Assembly: GCA_007988745.1 (NCBI GenBank)
Contig: BJUT01000012.1
Coordinates: 1-64,000 of the forward strand
Reading direction: 5' to 3'
Source of the DNA: Pseudoalteromonas atlantica
GTDB taxonomy: Bacteria; Pseudomonadota; Gammaproteobacteria; Enterobacterales; Alteromonadaceae
DNA: 64,000 nucleotides
Position numbers and translations under genes: made by a program. Position 1 is the stretch's first letter. Each line of letters starts with the position of its first letter. Of this stretch, positions 9,701 through 17,125 are shown piece by piece. The notes beneath the pieces were generated by a model, which was not told the origin of the DNA, ran no database searches, and saw only the letters and a program-made list of their open reading frames with translations.

Positions 9701-10017
9701 CAGGCTTAAGCGACTCTTATAATGTGGTTGGCTTTTATGAGAATGGACCATTTCAAGCGCGTTTAGCCTATAACTGGCGCGATAGCTTCGTACAGTCACT
9801 TACACAGCTAAATGGTGATGGTGTGACAATTGTGGAAGATTACGCACAACTTGATGCTAGCGGCAGCTATGACATTACCGAAAATGTATCGGTATTTTTT
9901 GAAGGTATTAACTTAACCGAAGAGTATGTGCACAAGCGTGGTCGTTTTTCTAATCAATTATTATTGGTTGAAGATAGCGGACGACGTTTTGCGTTAGGTA
10001 TTCGCGGTAGTTTTTAA
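6724..10017 (+). CDS. TonB-dependent receptor with N-terminal STN signalling domain
   Basis: About 1097 residues from the ATG at 6724. In order: a basic N-terminus and hydrophobic signal segment (LYALVFSLLTTEVKASA), an STN domain (FNIPRQRADLSLINFAEQAD, then GEYSIINALQILLDGTGLQ), a second complete signal-peptide-like stretch from MANYKKNGVSSAVLAVL to LPAVAE near residue 150, the TonB box and plug (EIIEVRGIRGSLGRAMDAKR; ESLQRITGVSIDRSGGEGQ), and a long barrel ending in the terminal aromatic GIRGSF. It resembles the Xanthomonas/Caulobacter/Alteromonas carbohydrate-type receptors. It stands divergent to FecI-FecR and leads the halogenase-SapC-DUF6445 operon. The true start is unclear: TTG 6661, ATG 6724 or a later codon are all possible. 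Confidence 0.88.
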   Translation: MASQKNNLLKKNKKNLWRKIKSHSSLFCVWPKTIHKEYLHLPLCLPLYALVFSLLTTEVKASAVNDKAVFNIPRQRADLSLINFAEQADITLLFPLDKIQQLQTNTIAGEYSIINALQILLDGTGLQPHVSEDGQISILIDPSFERTDNMANYKKNGVSSAVLAVLSTMATLPAVAETAAQEPEIIEVRGIRGSLGRAMDAKREAGGVVDSISAEDIGKFPDTNLAESLQRITGVSIDRSGGEGQLITVRGFGPQFNTVLVNGRQMASENQSRAFSFDTIASELVKSLDVFKTSTATMQSGGIGSTVNVNTARPFAISGFKVAGSVKGIYDENSEETTPEISGLISNTFNDDTLGVLFAVSRQERETRLNQAQVDGWLENVGVPNPQTQSGQAYTGNIFSPRNYDHKVTTETRTRTNANLVIQYAPSDDLVITADALYSDFDVEADTTSYGHWFTAPNLEGFGGAAGPTVDENGTVVDLYQEVGLATDMHAKKFDRLTNSSALGLNFDWHVNDNLNMKFDLSHSKAEREANNGGGDQLSLIGYANRVRFEVDGGILPYASEFASANPNIYSGQQELDGVAYNPAVTPDGVSNHLDTANSRAHVMLRRGWAVEDTVDQFRWDSIWHNDGTSGLVSVKFGAMYSTETKNLDRWDNEGVGIHCTFCGYPDDPSMDGLAQFVFDAGDDFLSDVSGSGRMPTSWLAHDGEANFAYLEQIAAANGQPISFDAVKRNKSFEITEDTFSFYTEFDFEAELAGMPLYATAGFRYESTDVEVKGTDEPVSALTILDKTEMLANFGAVENISASSDYEAILPNFSVKLEISDELIARAAVSQTITRPTLDSMSPVTVIETTRQGGNLTSSSGNPELEPFTSDNLDLSLEWYYADASYLSAGYFRKNVANFIINTTEDLTFELSGGGLLTDPSTGNDVDNPDAADSTAVFTNTLPNNSESAIVDGWEIALQHSFDSGFGFMVNATFVDSDAELDPADITQVFALTGLSDSYNVVGFYENGPFQARLAYNWRDSFVQSLTQLNGDGVTIVEDYAQLDASGSYDITENVSVFFEGINLTEEYVHKRGRFSNQLLLVEDSGRRFALGIRGSF

Positions 10018-10028
10018 CTTTAATTAAT

Positions 10029-10063
10029 AAAGTGGCTTTTACATTTAGTAATAGCCACTTTTT
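10029..10063 (+). terminator. Intercistronic terminator/attenuator
   Basis: AAAGTGGCT pairs with AGCCACTTT, followed by a short T-run, between the TonB receptor and the halogenase-like gene. It may cut transcription partly, so that the receptor is made in excess over the downstream genes. Confidence 0.6.
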
Positions 10064-10088
10064 AAATATGCCTTTATAGGTAACAAGT

Positions 10089-11645
10089 ATGAACCAGCAA
10101 AATAAAAAAATAAAAACAGTGGTTGTCGTTGGTGGTGGTATAGCGGGCTGGCTAACAGCAGGACGATTAGCGGCGCACCATAAAAGTAATACCCCCGATG
10201 GCCTTAATGTTGTGCTAGTTGAATCTCCAAATGTACCAATTATAGGTGTTGGTGAAGGCACTTGGCCTACCATGCGTAGTACATTAATAGCACTTGGTAT
10301 TAGCGAAACCGACTTTATACGTGAGTGCGAAGCAAGCTTTAAGCAAGGTGCAAAATTTGCCAAATGGGTAGATGGCAGCAATGATGATTTTTATTATCAC
10401 CCATTAGTTTTGCCACAGGGCTTTTCAAAAACAGATATGGCAGGGCATTGGTTAAATAACACCGCTGAGTCAACGTCTTTTTCAAATGCAGTGTGTTACC
10501 AAGAAGCTATTTGTGAGCAAGGGCTTGCTCCTAAAACAATTCGCACCCCAGAATATGCTGCCTTAGCCAATTATGCCTACCACTTAGACTCGGCAAAATT
10601 TGCCGTTTTTTTACAAAAACATTGTACGCAGGAGCTTGGCGTTAAACATTTTTTAGCTGATGTAACACAGGTCAATAGTGCTAAAAATGGCGATATTGCA
10701 AGTGTTACCACAAAGCAACAAGGTGAAATTAGCGGTGATTTATTTGTCGATTGTACCGGTTTTTCATCATTGTTATTAGGCGAGCATTATAAGGTTCCTT
10801 TTATGCCTTGCGATGATGTGCTGTTTATCGATACCGCCTTAGCAGTGCAAGTCCCCTATGAGAATGAAGATGAGAGCATTGCGTCTCACACAATTTCAAC
10901 AGCGCAAGAAGCAGGCTGGATATGGGATATAGGGTTACAACACCGCCGTGGGGTAGGTTATGTGTATTCGAGTAAATACAGTAGCGAAGCACAAGCACGA
11001 GAAAAGCTTAAAGAGTATGTTGGCGATAAAATAGAGTCGTTAACAATTAGAAAAATCCCTATTAAAAGTGGCCATCGCTCACACTTTTGGCAGAACAACT
11101 GTGTTGCGGTAGGGCTTTCGGCTGGCTTTTTGGAACCGCTTGAAGCTTCTGCATTGGTATTAGTAGAAATGTCAGCGCAAATGATAAGCGAACAACTCCC
11201 CCACACCCGCGATATTATGGATATTACCGCCAAGCGCTTTAATGAGACGTTTAGCTACAGGTGGGAAAAAATAATCGACTTTTTAAAGTTACACTATATT
11301 TTATCAACCCGTGACGATAACGCATTTTGGCGTGATAACAGAGACCCAAAAACGATTCCTCAAAGCCTACAAGATCTAATGAAATTATGGCAATACCGCG
11401 CCCCTGCTGACCACGACTTTACAAGTAACAATGAGGTGTTTCCAGCGGCGAGTTATCAATATGTTTTATATGGTATGGGCTTTAAAAGTGACTACAGCAC
11501 AATTTCCTATATGCTTAAAGACACTGATTTTGCTAAAAGTCAGTTTGATAAAAATAAAAGCATGATAAACCAAGCAGTCACTAACTTACCTAGTAACCGA
11601 GAATTGTTAAATAAAATTAAGAGTCATGGCTTTAGCACTATTTAG
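10089..11645 (+). CDS. FAD-dependent tryptophan-halogenase family protein
   Basis: A 518-residue cytoplasmic flavoprotein. The dinucleotide-binding motif GGGIAGW is at residues 15-21. The stretch SFKQGAKF near residue 84-91 places a lysine (K85) where PrnA-type halogenases have the catalytic lysine. GWIWDIG near residue 278 matches the family motif GWxWxIP except for the last proline. FLEPLEASAL follows near residue 350. Known members chlorinate or brominate tryptophan with FADH2 and oxygen. Here the gene sits between a TonB receptor and SapC/DUF6445 rather than in a biosynthetic cluster, as is common in Alteromonadales and Caulobacterales, so its real substrate is unknown. No flavin reductase gene is seen nearby. 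Confidence 0.85.
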   Translation: MNQQNKKIKTVVVVGGGIAGWLTAGRLAAHHKSNTPDGLNVVLVESPNVPIIGVGEGTWPTMRSTLIALGISETDFIRECEASFKQGAKFAKWVDGSNDDFYYHPLVLPQGFSKTDMAGHWLNNTAESTSFSNAVCYQEAICEQGLAPKTIRTPEYAALANYAYHLDSAKFAVFLQKHCTQELGVKHFLADVTQVNSAKNGDIASVTTKQQGEISGDLFVDCTGFSSLLLGEHYKVPFMPCDDVLFIDTALAVQVPYENEDESIASHTISTAQEAGWIWDIGLQHRRGVGYVYSSKYSSEAQAREKLKEYVGDKIESLTIRKIPIKSGHRSHFWQNNCVAVGLSAGFLEPLEASALVLVEMSAQMISEQLPHTRDIMDITAKRFNETFSYRWEKIIDFLKLHYILSTRDDNAFWRDNRDPKTIPQSLQDLMKLWQYRAPADHDFTSNNEVFPAASYQYVLYGMGFKSDYSTISYMLKDTDFAKSQFDKNKSMINQAVTNLPSNRELLNKIKSHGFSTI

Positions 11646-11683
11646 CTTAAAAATTTACACATAAAAACAATAAAGAGACACGC

Positions 11684-12424
11684 ATGGAAAATTTAGTCGC
11701 ATTAGAGCAAAGTGCTCATCAGCATATAAAAATAGACACACAAAAAGCACAATCACACGCTGAAAACATTAATATGATCCCTGTTGTTATGGCAGAACTT
11801 AATCAAATTGCCGTTCAGCAGCCTATAGTTTTTGCAAAAAACTCAGAAACAGGGGAGTTTACACTCAATGCTTTATTAGGCTTTGAGCAACATGAGAACT
11901 TGTTTTATCAGCACTCGCAGTGGCAGGGAGTATATTTACCGCTTCAGTTACAGCGTCAGCCATTTTTTGTTGGTGATACTCATGCAAAGCAAACTCAATA
12001 CCCTGTGTGTATTAATTTAAATAGCCCAGCAGTCATTAATAACCAAGCGCAAAGCCAGAATGATTTAGAACCAATTTATACCCAAAACGCAGAAGAAAGT
12101 GGTTATTTTAAAAAAATAAAGCAGTGTTTAGGGCATTTACTACAAGGCGAAATAGACAATAAAAAGTTAATAGATACCTTGTTACAGCATGAGCTACTGC
12201 AGCCATTATCGCTTGAGGTAACGTTTCAGAACAGTCAAAAAACAAAGTTAAACGGCTTATACACTATTAATCAAGAAAGACTCGCACAACTTAATAGTGA
12301 TCAAATTACGCTTTTACATCAACGCGCTTTATTACCCGCTATTTATACTGTTATAACCTCACTTGGCCAAATATACCCATTGATTGAGCGTAAAAATGCG
12401 GTGCTTAATTTAGCCGATGATTGA
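11684..12424 (+). CDS. SapC-family protein
   Basis: A 246-residue protein without a signal peptide. The SapC pattern is visible in order: an NMIPVVMAELNQIAVQQPIVF segment near residues 30-50, ALLGFEQHENLF near 66-77, and GVYLPLQLQRQPFFVG near 85-101. The name comes from a Campylobacter surface-layer-linked gene, but the molecular function of the family is not established. Members recur next to TonB receptors, halogenase homologues and DUF6445 genes in marine and plant-associated bacteria. It starts 38 bp after the halogenase gene and overlaps the next gene by 8 bp, so it is part of the same operon. Confidence 0.85.
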   Translation: MENLVALEQSAHQHIKIDTQKAQSHAENINMIPVVMAELNQIAVQQPIVFAKNSETGEFTLNALLGFEQHENLFYQHSQWQGVYLPLQLQRQPFFVGDTHAKQTQYPVCINLNSPAVINNQAQSQNDLEPIYTQNAEESGYFKKIKQCLGHLLQGEIDNKKLIDTLLQHELLQPLSLEVTFQNSQKTKLNGLYTINQERLAQLNSDQITLLHQRALLPAIYTVITSLGQIYPLIERKNAVLNLADD

Positions 12425-13136
12425 TTTTACACTTAACAAAAATATGGTGTTACAGATACACACTGTTGGGGAGGAGCAAACCCCAATTATTGTTATTGAT
12501 GATTTTGTAAATAATGTAGATGAACTTATTAATTTTGCTGTGTTTTCTCAAAACGCCAGAGAAACATTTTGCGCACAAGAAAGTGATTTTTATCCAGGAG
12601 TAAGAAAAGCAGCACCGCTTAGTTATATCGAGCGGTTAAAAGACCTTGCGCCAATTATTAATTCACACTTTGATATGACAGATAAAAGCGAGTTTGATGT
12701 AATACTTTCTGCTTTTTCAATTGCATGCACTGAACCTGATGAGCTAAGGCCAATACAAATGCTCCCTCATTTTGATACACCTAATATGAATCAACTTGCT
12801 ATGGTGCACTTTTTATGTGATGAAACGCATGGTGGCACTTCATTTTATAAGCATAGAGCCCTAGGGTATGAACGCATAACAAAAGAGCGACTTATGCCAT
12901 ATAGGCAAACTATTAAGCAGCAAGCCATGGCGCAAAAGCTTCACAAAAACCCACATTATATAAATGGCAGTACAGCTTTGTTTGAGCAAGTTTACAGTGT
13001 AGAGGCAAAGTTAAATCGGGTTGTTATATACCCAAGCAACTTATTGCACTCTGGTAATATAAATGCGGCTAACGATTATGTATGCGATCCAATTAATGGG
13101 CGTTTAACTATTAGTAGCTTTGCTGTTTTACGTTAG
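12417..13136 (+). CDS. DUF6445-family protein
   Basis: A 239-residue cytoplasmic protein. It opens with a beta segment TPIIVIDDFVNNVDELINFA, and the middle carries MLPHFDTPNMNQLAMVHFLC followed by GGTSFYKHRALG. The later VVIYPSNLLHSGNI completes what looks like an H-x-D...H arrangement of the double-stranded beta-helix 2-oxoglutarate/iron dioxygenase type. That enzymatic reading is my inference from the HFD and LLHSG motifs. The family itself is uncharacterised. The start overlaps the SapC gene by 8 bp, indicating translational coupling, and it is the last gene of the receptor operon. Confidence 0.75.
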   Translation: MIDFTLNKNMVLQIHTVGEEQTPIIVIDDFVNNVDELINFAVFSQNARETFCAQESDFYPGVRKAAPLSYIERLKDLAPIINSHFDMTDKSEFDVILSAFSIACTEPDELRPIQMLPHFDTPNMNQLAMVHFLCDETHGGTSFYKHRALGYERITKERLMPYRQTIKQQAMAQKLHKNPHYINGSTALFEQVYSVEAKLNRVVIYPSNLLHSGNINAANDYVCDPINGRLTISSFAVLR

Positions 13137-13143
13137 CTTTTTA

Positions 13144-13290
13144 TTACCTGCTAAAACTTGCAAAGTACTCTTTTTGCAATGCTATAGTCAGTGCTTTAGG
13201 GCGAATACCTTGTACTAAGCTGTATACCTCATCTTTTGTGTAACCTGCCGAATTTAAAATAAGCGCAGCGACCAACGCTGTGCGGTCATA
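13144..13290 (-). pseudogene. Displaced 3' fragment of the adjacent phosphatase gene
   Basis: The minus strand reads in frame from DRTALVAALILNSAGYTKDE through to LQKEYFASFSR and a TAA stop at 13144-13146. This is the C-terminal quarter of the tyrosine-phosphatase gene at 14169-14663. The copy begins at the arginine of the active-site loop and lacks everything before it. About 127 bp (13162-13288 against 14187-14313) are roughly 93 percent identical by eye. The last few residues differ (FASFSR against FNNFEV), so this is an older or homologous allele rather than a fresh duplication. It flanks the GNAT gene on the side opposite the intact gene. Confidence 0.82.
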
Positions 13291-13456
13291 TTGATATTAC
13301 CTTTTTTCTTTTACATTAAAAGTTGAATATATCCCCTGAAAGCTGGTTAAAACTAATTAACCAATTAGCACGCGTAATTTATAGCGCAGTTTAGCTTATT
13401 CAATTAAAGTGGCTAATTAGTTTATTGAGTATTAATTCTTTTTTGAGGCTAGATGG

Positions 13457-13876
13457 ATGCTAGAGATTGTTGCTACTGAAGACTTAAAGGCTGCCGCGCA
13501 CTTTACGTTTAACAATATGAAACCCTATTACGAAATGTATGCGGTAGATTGGGATGTAGAAAACATTTACCAAGCAACCAAAGGCCTCAAAAATTTTGAT
13601 ATTTTGTGTAAGGATCAACACATAGGTGTCGTGCGCTTATCTTTTGATGAAGGGCGTTGCCAACTTCGCGACATTCAGATTGCAGCTATTTTTCAAAACA
13701 AAGGTTATGGTGCTCTTGTTATTGCTAAAGTAGTTGATATAGCTCGACAACACAGCGTCAAATTCATAGACCTCAAAGTATTTCAGCGTAGCCCAGCATT
13801 TAAGTTATATAGCCGTATTGGATTTGCAGTCGATAGAAAAGATGATCGTTTCTACTACATGAGCTTGCGAGTCTAA
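13457..13876 (+). CDS. GNAT-family N-acetyltransferase
   Basis: A 139-residue cytoplasmic protein. The acetyl-CoA-binding motif A is visible as LRDIQIAAIFQNKGYGALVI near residues 72-91, followed by the helix DIARQHSVKFIDLKV and the C-terminal FKLYSRIGFAV that ends most GNAT folds. It transfers an acetyl group to an amine of unknown identity. GAGG lies eight bases before the chosen ATG. The gene is enclosed between the intact phosphatase gene and a truncated copy of that gene's 3' end, which suggests it arrived as inserted cargo. Confidence 0.85.
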   Translation: MLEIVATEDLKAAAHFTFNNMKPYYEMYAVDWDVENIYQATKGLKNFDILCKDQHIGVVRLSFDEGRCQLRDIQIAAIFQNKGYGALVIAKVVDIARQHSVKFIDLKVFQRSPAFKLYSRIGFAVDRKDDRFYYMSLRV

Positions 13877-14168
13877 TAGCAACAGTATTAAGAGGCGTAA
13901 AGTACTTGGTTTCACTACTCTTTAGCTAACTTTAGTCCAGTCCGACTGTATTACCCTATGCAGGCATTAGTTTTTAGGAGAGTTAGGTGTATTTAATTGC
14001 TGTGTGGTCAGCTCAAAAATTTAAAAGTACATTTAGGCCTGCAGGTTTTGGCTCATTCCTATTTGGAGGTTTTTTGGTTTACATAATTACGATTAGTTAC
14101 CGTTAATAAGTGGCTAAGCTTACCAAGGGTAACTAAGAATGAGCTTTAACATATTCCCCTGTTTTCCC
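13877..14168. other. Gene-free stretch between GNAT and phosphatase genes
   Basis: About 290 bp with no protein-like frame. A 9-bp perfect inverted repeat, TTAGTTACC at 14093-14101 and GGTAACTAA at 14128-14136, lies close to the end of the phosphatase gene. It may be an end structure of the inserted segment or a weak hairpin. Confidence 0.4.
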
Positions 14169-14663
14169 TCACACCTCAAAGTTATTAAAGTATTCTTTTT
14201 GCAGCTCTATAGTCAGTGCTTTAGGGCGAATACCTTGTACTAAGCTATATACCTCATCTTTTGTGTAACCTGCCGAATTTAAAATAAGCGCAGCAACCAA
14301 CCCTGTGCGGCCAGTGCCGCCTTTGCAATGTATGGCAATGGTTTGTTTTTGCTGTATGGCTTGTAGTATGTCTGTTTTGTGGGTGTTCCAGCTTGATGTA
14401 AAAGGCTGTTTGGGTGCTTCGTCGTCATTTATAGGTAAATGAAACCAGGTTATATCGTGCTTATTGCACTCAGTATTAATTGTTTGTACGTTGTTTTTTT
14501 CAAGCTCCTTTTGCGGCATAAGCGATAACAGCATGTGAGTGCCAGCGGCTTTTAATGTAGCGATTGAATCCGCTAGGTTTTGCGTTTTTGTACCAGGGCA
14601 AGGCGTAAAAATAATATTTGCGCCGTTATTAAGTGATAAAACATCGTATGGGTGCGCGCTCAT
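14169..14663 (-). CDS. Dual-specificity/tyrosine phosphatase-like protein
   Basis: A 164-residue cytoplasmic protein with the cysteine phosphatase signature HCKGGTGRTG at residues 112-121 (catalytic C113, R119). The probable general-acid region LPINDDEAPKQ lies near residues 76-86. The layout resembles the CDKN3-like group of small dual-specificity phosphatases found in gammaproteobacteria. It would remove phosphate from tyrosine/serine residues or from small molecules; the substrate is unknown. AAAGGA lies six bases before the ATG. A diverged copy of its last 45 codons lies 1 kb away, beyond the GNAT gene. Confidence 0.82.
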   Translation of the reverse strand: MSAHPYDVLSLNNGANIIFTPCPGTKTQNLADSIATLKAAGTHMLLSLMPQKELEKNNVQTINTECNKHDITWFHLPINDDEAPKQPFTSSWNTHKTDILQAIQQKQTIAIHCKGGTGRTGLVAALILNSAGYTKDEVYSLVQGIRPKALTIELQKEYFNNFEV

Positions 14664-14791
14664 GGTAAGTCCTTTATTTTTAATAAATTTACTTTTATAC
14701 GCTCACTATAGCGTGTTTTAGTTACAAGTTTAAGATTGAATAATAAGCACAAATGCTAGATACTGTTTTTATATACAGTTATGGCGATGTT

Positions 14792-16990
14792 ATGAAAAAA
14801 GAATTACCAGCAAAATACTATTTAGCGCATTTTAGAGAGCTTATTGAGTTTGTAACAAGTAAATGTATGCATTTACTTGAGCCTAAACATAGTGAATTTA
14901 TTAGTAAAATTAACCAACTAGATGAGCAAAGCCAATGCATGTTGGCGCGTGTGTATTCGCGCAAGCCTTATTTAGTGCAGGCGCAATCGCTCAATTATGA
15001 AGAAATAACTTCGCCGCATCAGGCTATTTATACGCTAAAAACAGCGGGTATTTTATATGAGCCAAACGCACAGCATTACAAGCAGCTTATAGCGCATTTA
15101 ACTAAGCCCATGCTGGTGGAGTTACTCAGTAATTACAGTGAGCAAATAAGCTTTAAAAAAAGCGCAGCTAAAGGAGAGTTGGTCACTATTACGTGCCAAT
15201 TTTTTAGTGAGCGCGCAGATGATTTAGCCCCTTTATATAGCCAATATGTGATAAATAACCGTGAAGATTATTACGAGTATTTTGAGTTTTTATTTGCAGG
15301 GCGCTTAAGTAGTGGCGATGTAAACCACCAAAACCGCTTTGTTATGCGCGATTTAGGGTTAACCGCTACCCGCGAAGGGCACAGCGAGAGCTTGTCACGC
15401 TTTAATACACTCGCTGAGGCGCAATCTAATTACGTTTTAAATCGTTACCGTTTAGCGTTTAAAAACATCGGCAAAACAGCCGGTAATACAAAAGATGAAA
15501 CCTTTGATGACAAAACCCCTTACACCGAGCTTGCGCATTTAGTATTAGTGCAACCGGCGCATGGCGCACAAGCGCACGATATTAAAAATAAACTGCTGGT
15601 TAGGCTGTACAAACAACTTAAAAATACCGATAGCGAACTTGCTTTTAGCTTACTTGAAGGCTGCACCGATTACGCCGAAGCACAAGAAATTCAAATAAGA
15701 GAGCAATACCGCCTAGGTAATAAAGCGTGGGTAAAAGCGCAGCTAGAGCAAATTATAGAAAACCCGCTCACCGACGATTTACTGTACTTTGCTGATGACT
15801 TTTTGATGCGCAAGTTTAATAAACAAACGCGTTCGCGCTTAAGCACTATGCTGGCAGACACCCAGTGTGTGCTTGAAATTGACGAAATTTACCGAGGCGA
15901 TGTAGAGCAAGGCGTAAATGAGCATTACAGTGCAAAAGGGTTAACGGTTTTTAATACCGAAAATACCTTATGGCAAAGCTTGTTTGGCTTGGTATTTTGG
16001 CACGAGTTATTTATTGAGTCGCCTTACCCACCGTGTAATGAATTTGATATTTACCCGCAAGTTTTACAGCTTGGTAATTTTTATGAAGCGCAAAGCACGC
16101 AAATTGACGCACGTTTAAAAAGCTGTAGCACTAATCAGGCGCTGCTTAATTTGGTATGTAAACATGCCGCGCAATATTTTGAGCAGCCTAATGGTTTATT
16201 TAGATGGCGCAGCAATTTATTAGAGCCACTAGAGGCACTTATTTTAAACAGCCCGCTTGAAGCGTTAATTGCGCACTTAACGGCTATGAGCAAACACTAT
16301 TTACAGCTAAAAGACGGCTACCCCGACTTAATGGTTATTAATAATGGCCAAGTACATTTTGAAGAGGTAAAAGCCCCAGGCGATAAGCTAAGGCGCAACC
16401 AATTAACCACCATTGATAATTTAAAAAATATAGGCTTTACAGTACATATTGCTGCAGTTAAGTGGTTTGTAGACCCTAACCGTATTTACAGCGTGGTTGA
16501 TATAGAAACCACGGGTGGCTTAAAAGGCGGTAACCGGATTACCGAAATTGGCATTGTTAAAGTGCAGCACGGTAAAGTAATTGATACCTGGACGAGACTT
16601 ATTAATCCGCAGCGCCATATCCCAAGCTTTATTACTAAATTGACCGGCATAAGCGATGGCATGGTTTACAACGCGCCTGTATTTGCCGATATAGCACAGC
16701 CACTACTAGATAAACTCGCAGGCAGTATTTTTGTAGCCCATAACGTAAACTTTGATTACGGTTTTATTAAAAAAGAATGCGAGATTGCAGGGCACTTTTT
16801 TAAAATGCCAAAAATGTGCACCGTGGTTGAATCGCGCAGAGCGTTTAAAGGGTTAAAGTCGTATTCGCTTGGTAACCTTAGCGCGCATTTTAATTTAAAT
16901 TTAACCAGCCATCACCGCGCATTGGCCGATGCTACCGCCACTGCTGAGCTGTTATTGCTGATACAAAAAAGTGAAACGCTAACGCAGTAG
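14792..16990 (+). CDS. FAN1-like VRR-NUC nuclease fused to a DEDDh exonuclease
   Basis: About 732 residues from the chosen start MKKELPAKYYL (a start 13 codons earlier is also open). The long N-terminal part is helical and leads to a VRR-NUC nuclease core, GYPDLMVINNGQVHFEEVKA near residues 508-527 followed by GDKLRRNQ. There the PD...EVK residues are the metal-binding catalytic set, as in FAN1. The C-terminal 170 residues are a separate DnaQ-type 3'-5' exonuclease: SVVDIETTGG (DxE), AHNVNFDYGF (middle Asp) and HHRALADATATAELL (His and last Asp). FAN1 enzymes cut at DNA interstrand crosslinks. The fused exonuclease could then trim the cut. No operon partner is apparent. Confidence 0.82.
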   Translation: MKKELPAKYYLAHFRELIEFVTSKCMHLLEPKHSEFISKINQLDEQSQCMLARVYSRKPYLVQAQSLNYEEITSPHQAIYTLKTAGILYEPNAQHYKQLIAHLTKPMLVELLSNYSEQISFKKSAAKGELVTITCQFFSERADDLAPLYSQYVINNREDYYEYFEFLFAGRLSSGDVNHQNRFVMRDLGLTATREGHSESLSRFNTLAEAQSNYVLNRYRLAFKNIGKTAGNTKDETFDDKTPYTELAHLVLVQPAHGAQAHDIKNKLLVRLYKQLKNTDSELAFSLLEGCTDYAEAQEIQIREQYRLGNKAWVKAQLEQIIENPLTDDLLYFADDFLMRKFNKQTRSRLSTMLADTQCVLEIDEIYRGDVEQGVNEHYSAKGLTVFNTENTLWQSLFGLVFWHELFIESPYPPCNEFDIYPQVLQLGNFYEAQSTQIDARLKSCSTNQALLNLVCKHAAQYFEQPNGLFRWRSNLLEPLEALILNSPLEALIAHLTAMSKHYLQLKDGYPDLMVINNGQVHFEEVKAPGDKLRRNQLTTIDNLKNIGFTVHIAAVKWFVDPNRIYSVVDIETTGGLKGGNRITEIGIVKVQHGKVIDTWTRLINPQRHIPSFITKLTGISDGMVYNAPVFADIAQPLLDKLAGSIFVAHNVNFDYGFIKKECEIAGHFFKMPKMCTVVESRRAFKGLKSYSLGNLSAHFNLNLTSHHRALADATATAELLLLIQKSETLTQ

Positions 16991-17062
16991 CTTATTATCT
17001 TATTTTTAAGTGTTTGAAATTTAAATAATAAGTAGCTTTATTATAAATTTTTAATTTATTTT

Positions 17063-17090
17063 GGAATAAAGTGTTTTTGTAAATCGTCTT
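17063..17090 (+). promoter_or_regulatory. ECF-sigma promoter of the Ser/Thr-rich gene
   Basis: GGAATAAA at 17063-17070 and CGTCTT at 17085-17090 are separated by 14 bases. The same two boxes, the T-rich spacer and the following TTCTTTAT recur upstream of the ECF sigma operon at 20453. A GGAATA-type -35 with a CGTC-type -10 is typical of ECF promoters, so this gene is probably a target of the nearby sigma factor. Confidence 0.7.
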
Positions 17091-17125
17091 CTTTATGTCA
17101 ATCCGACAAACTAGAGGACAAAACA

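Noticed and set aside
13346..13363. GGTTAA...TTAACC inverted repeat left of the GNAT gene
   Set aside because: Short, AT-rich and not matched at the other end of the segment, so not good evidence for element ends.
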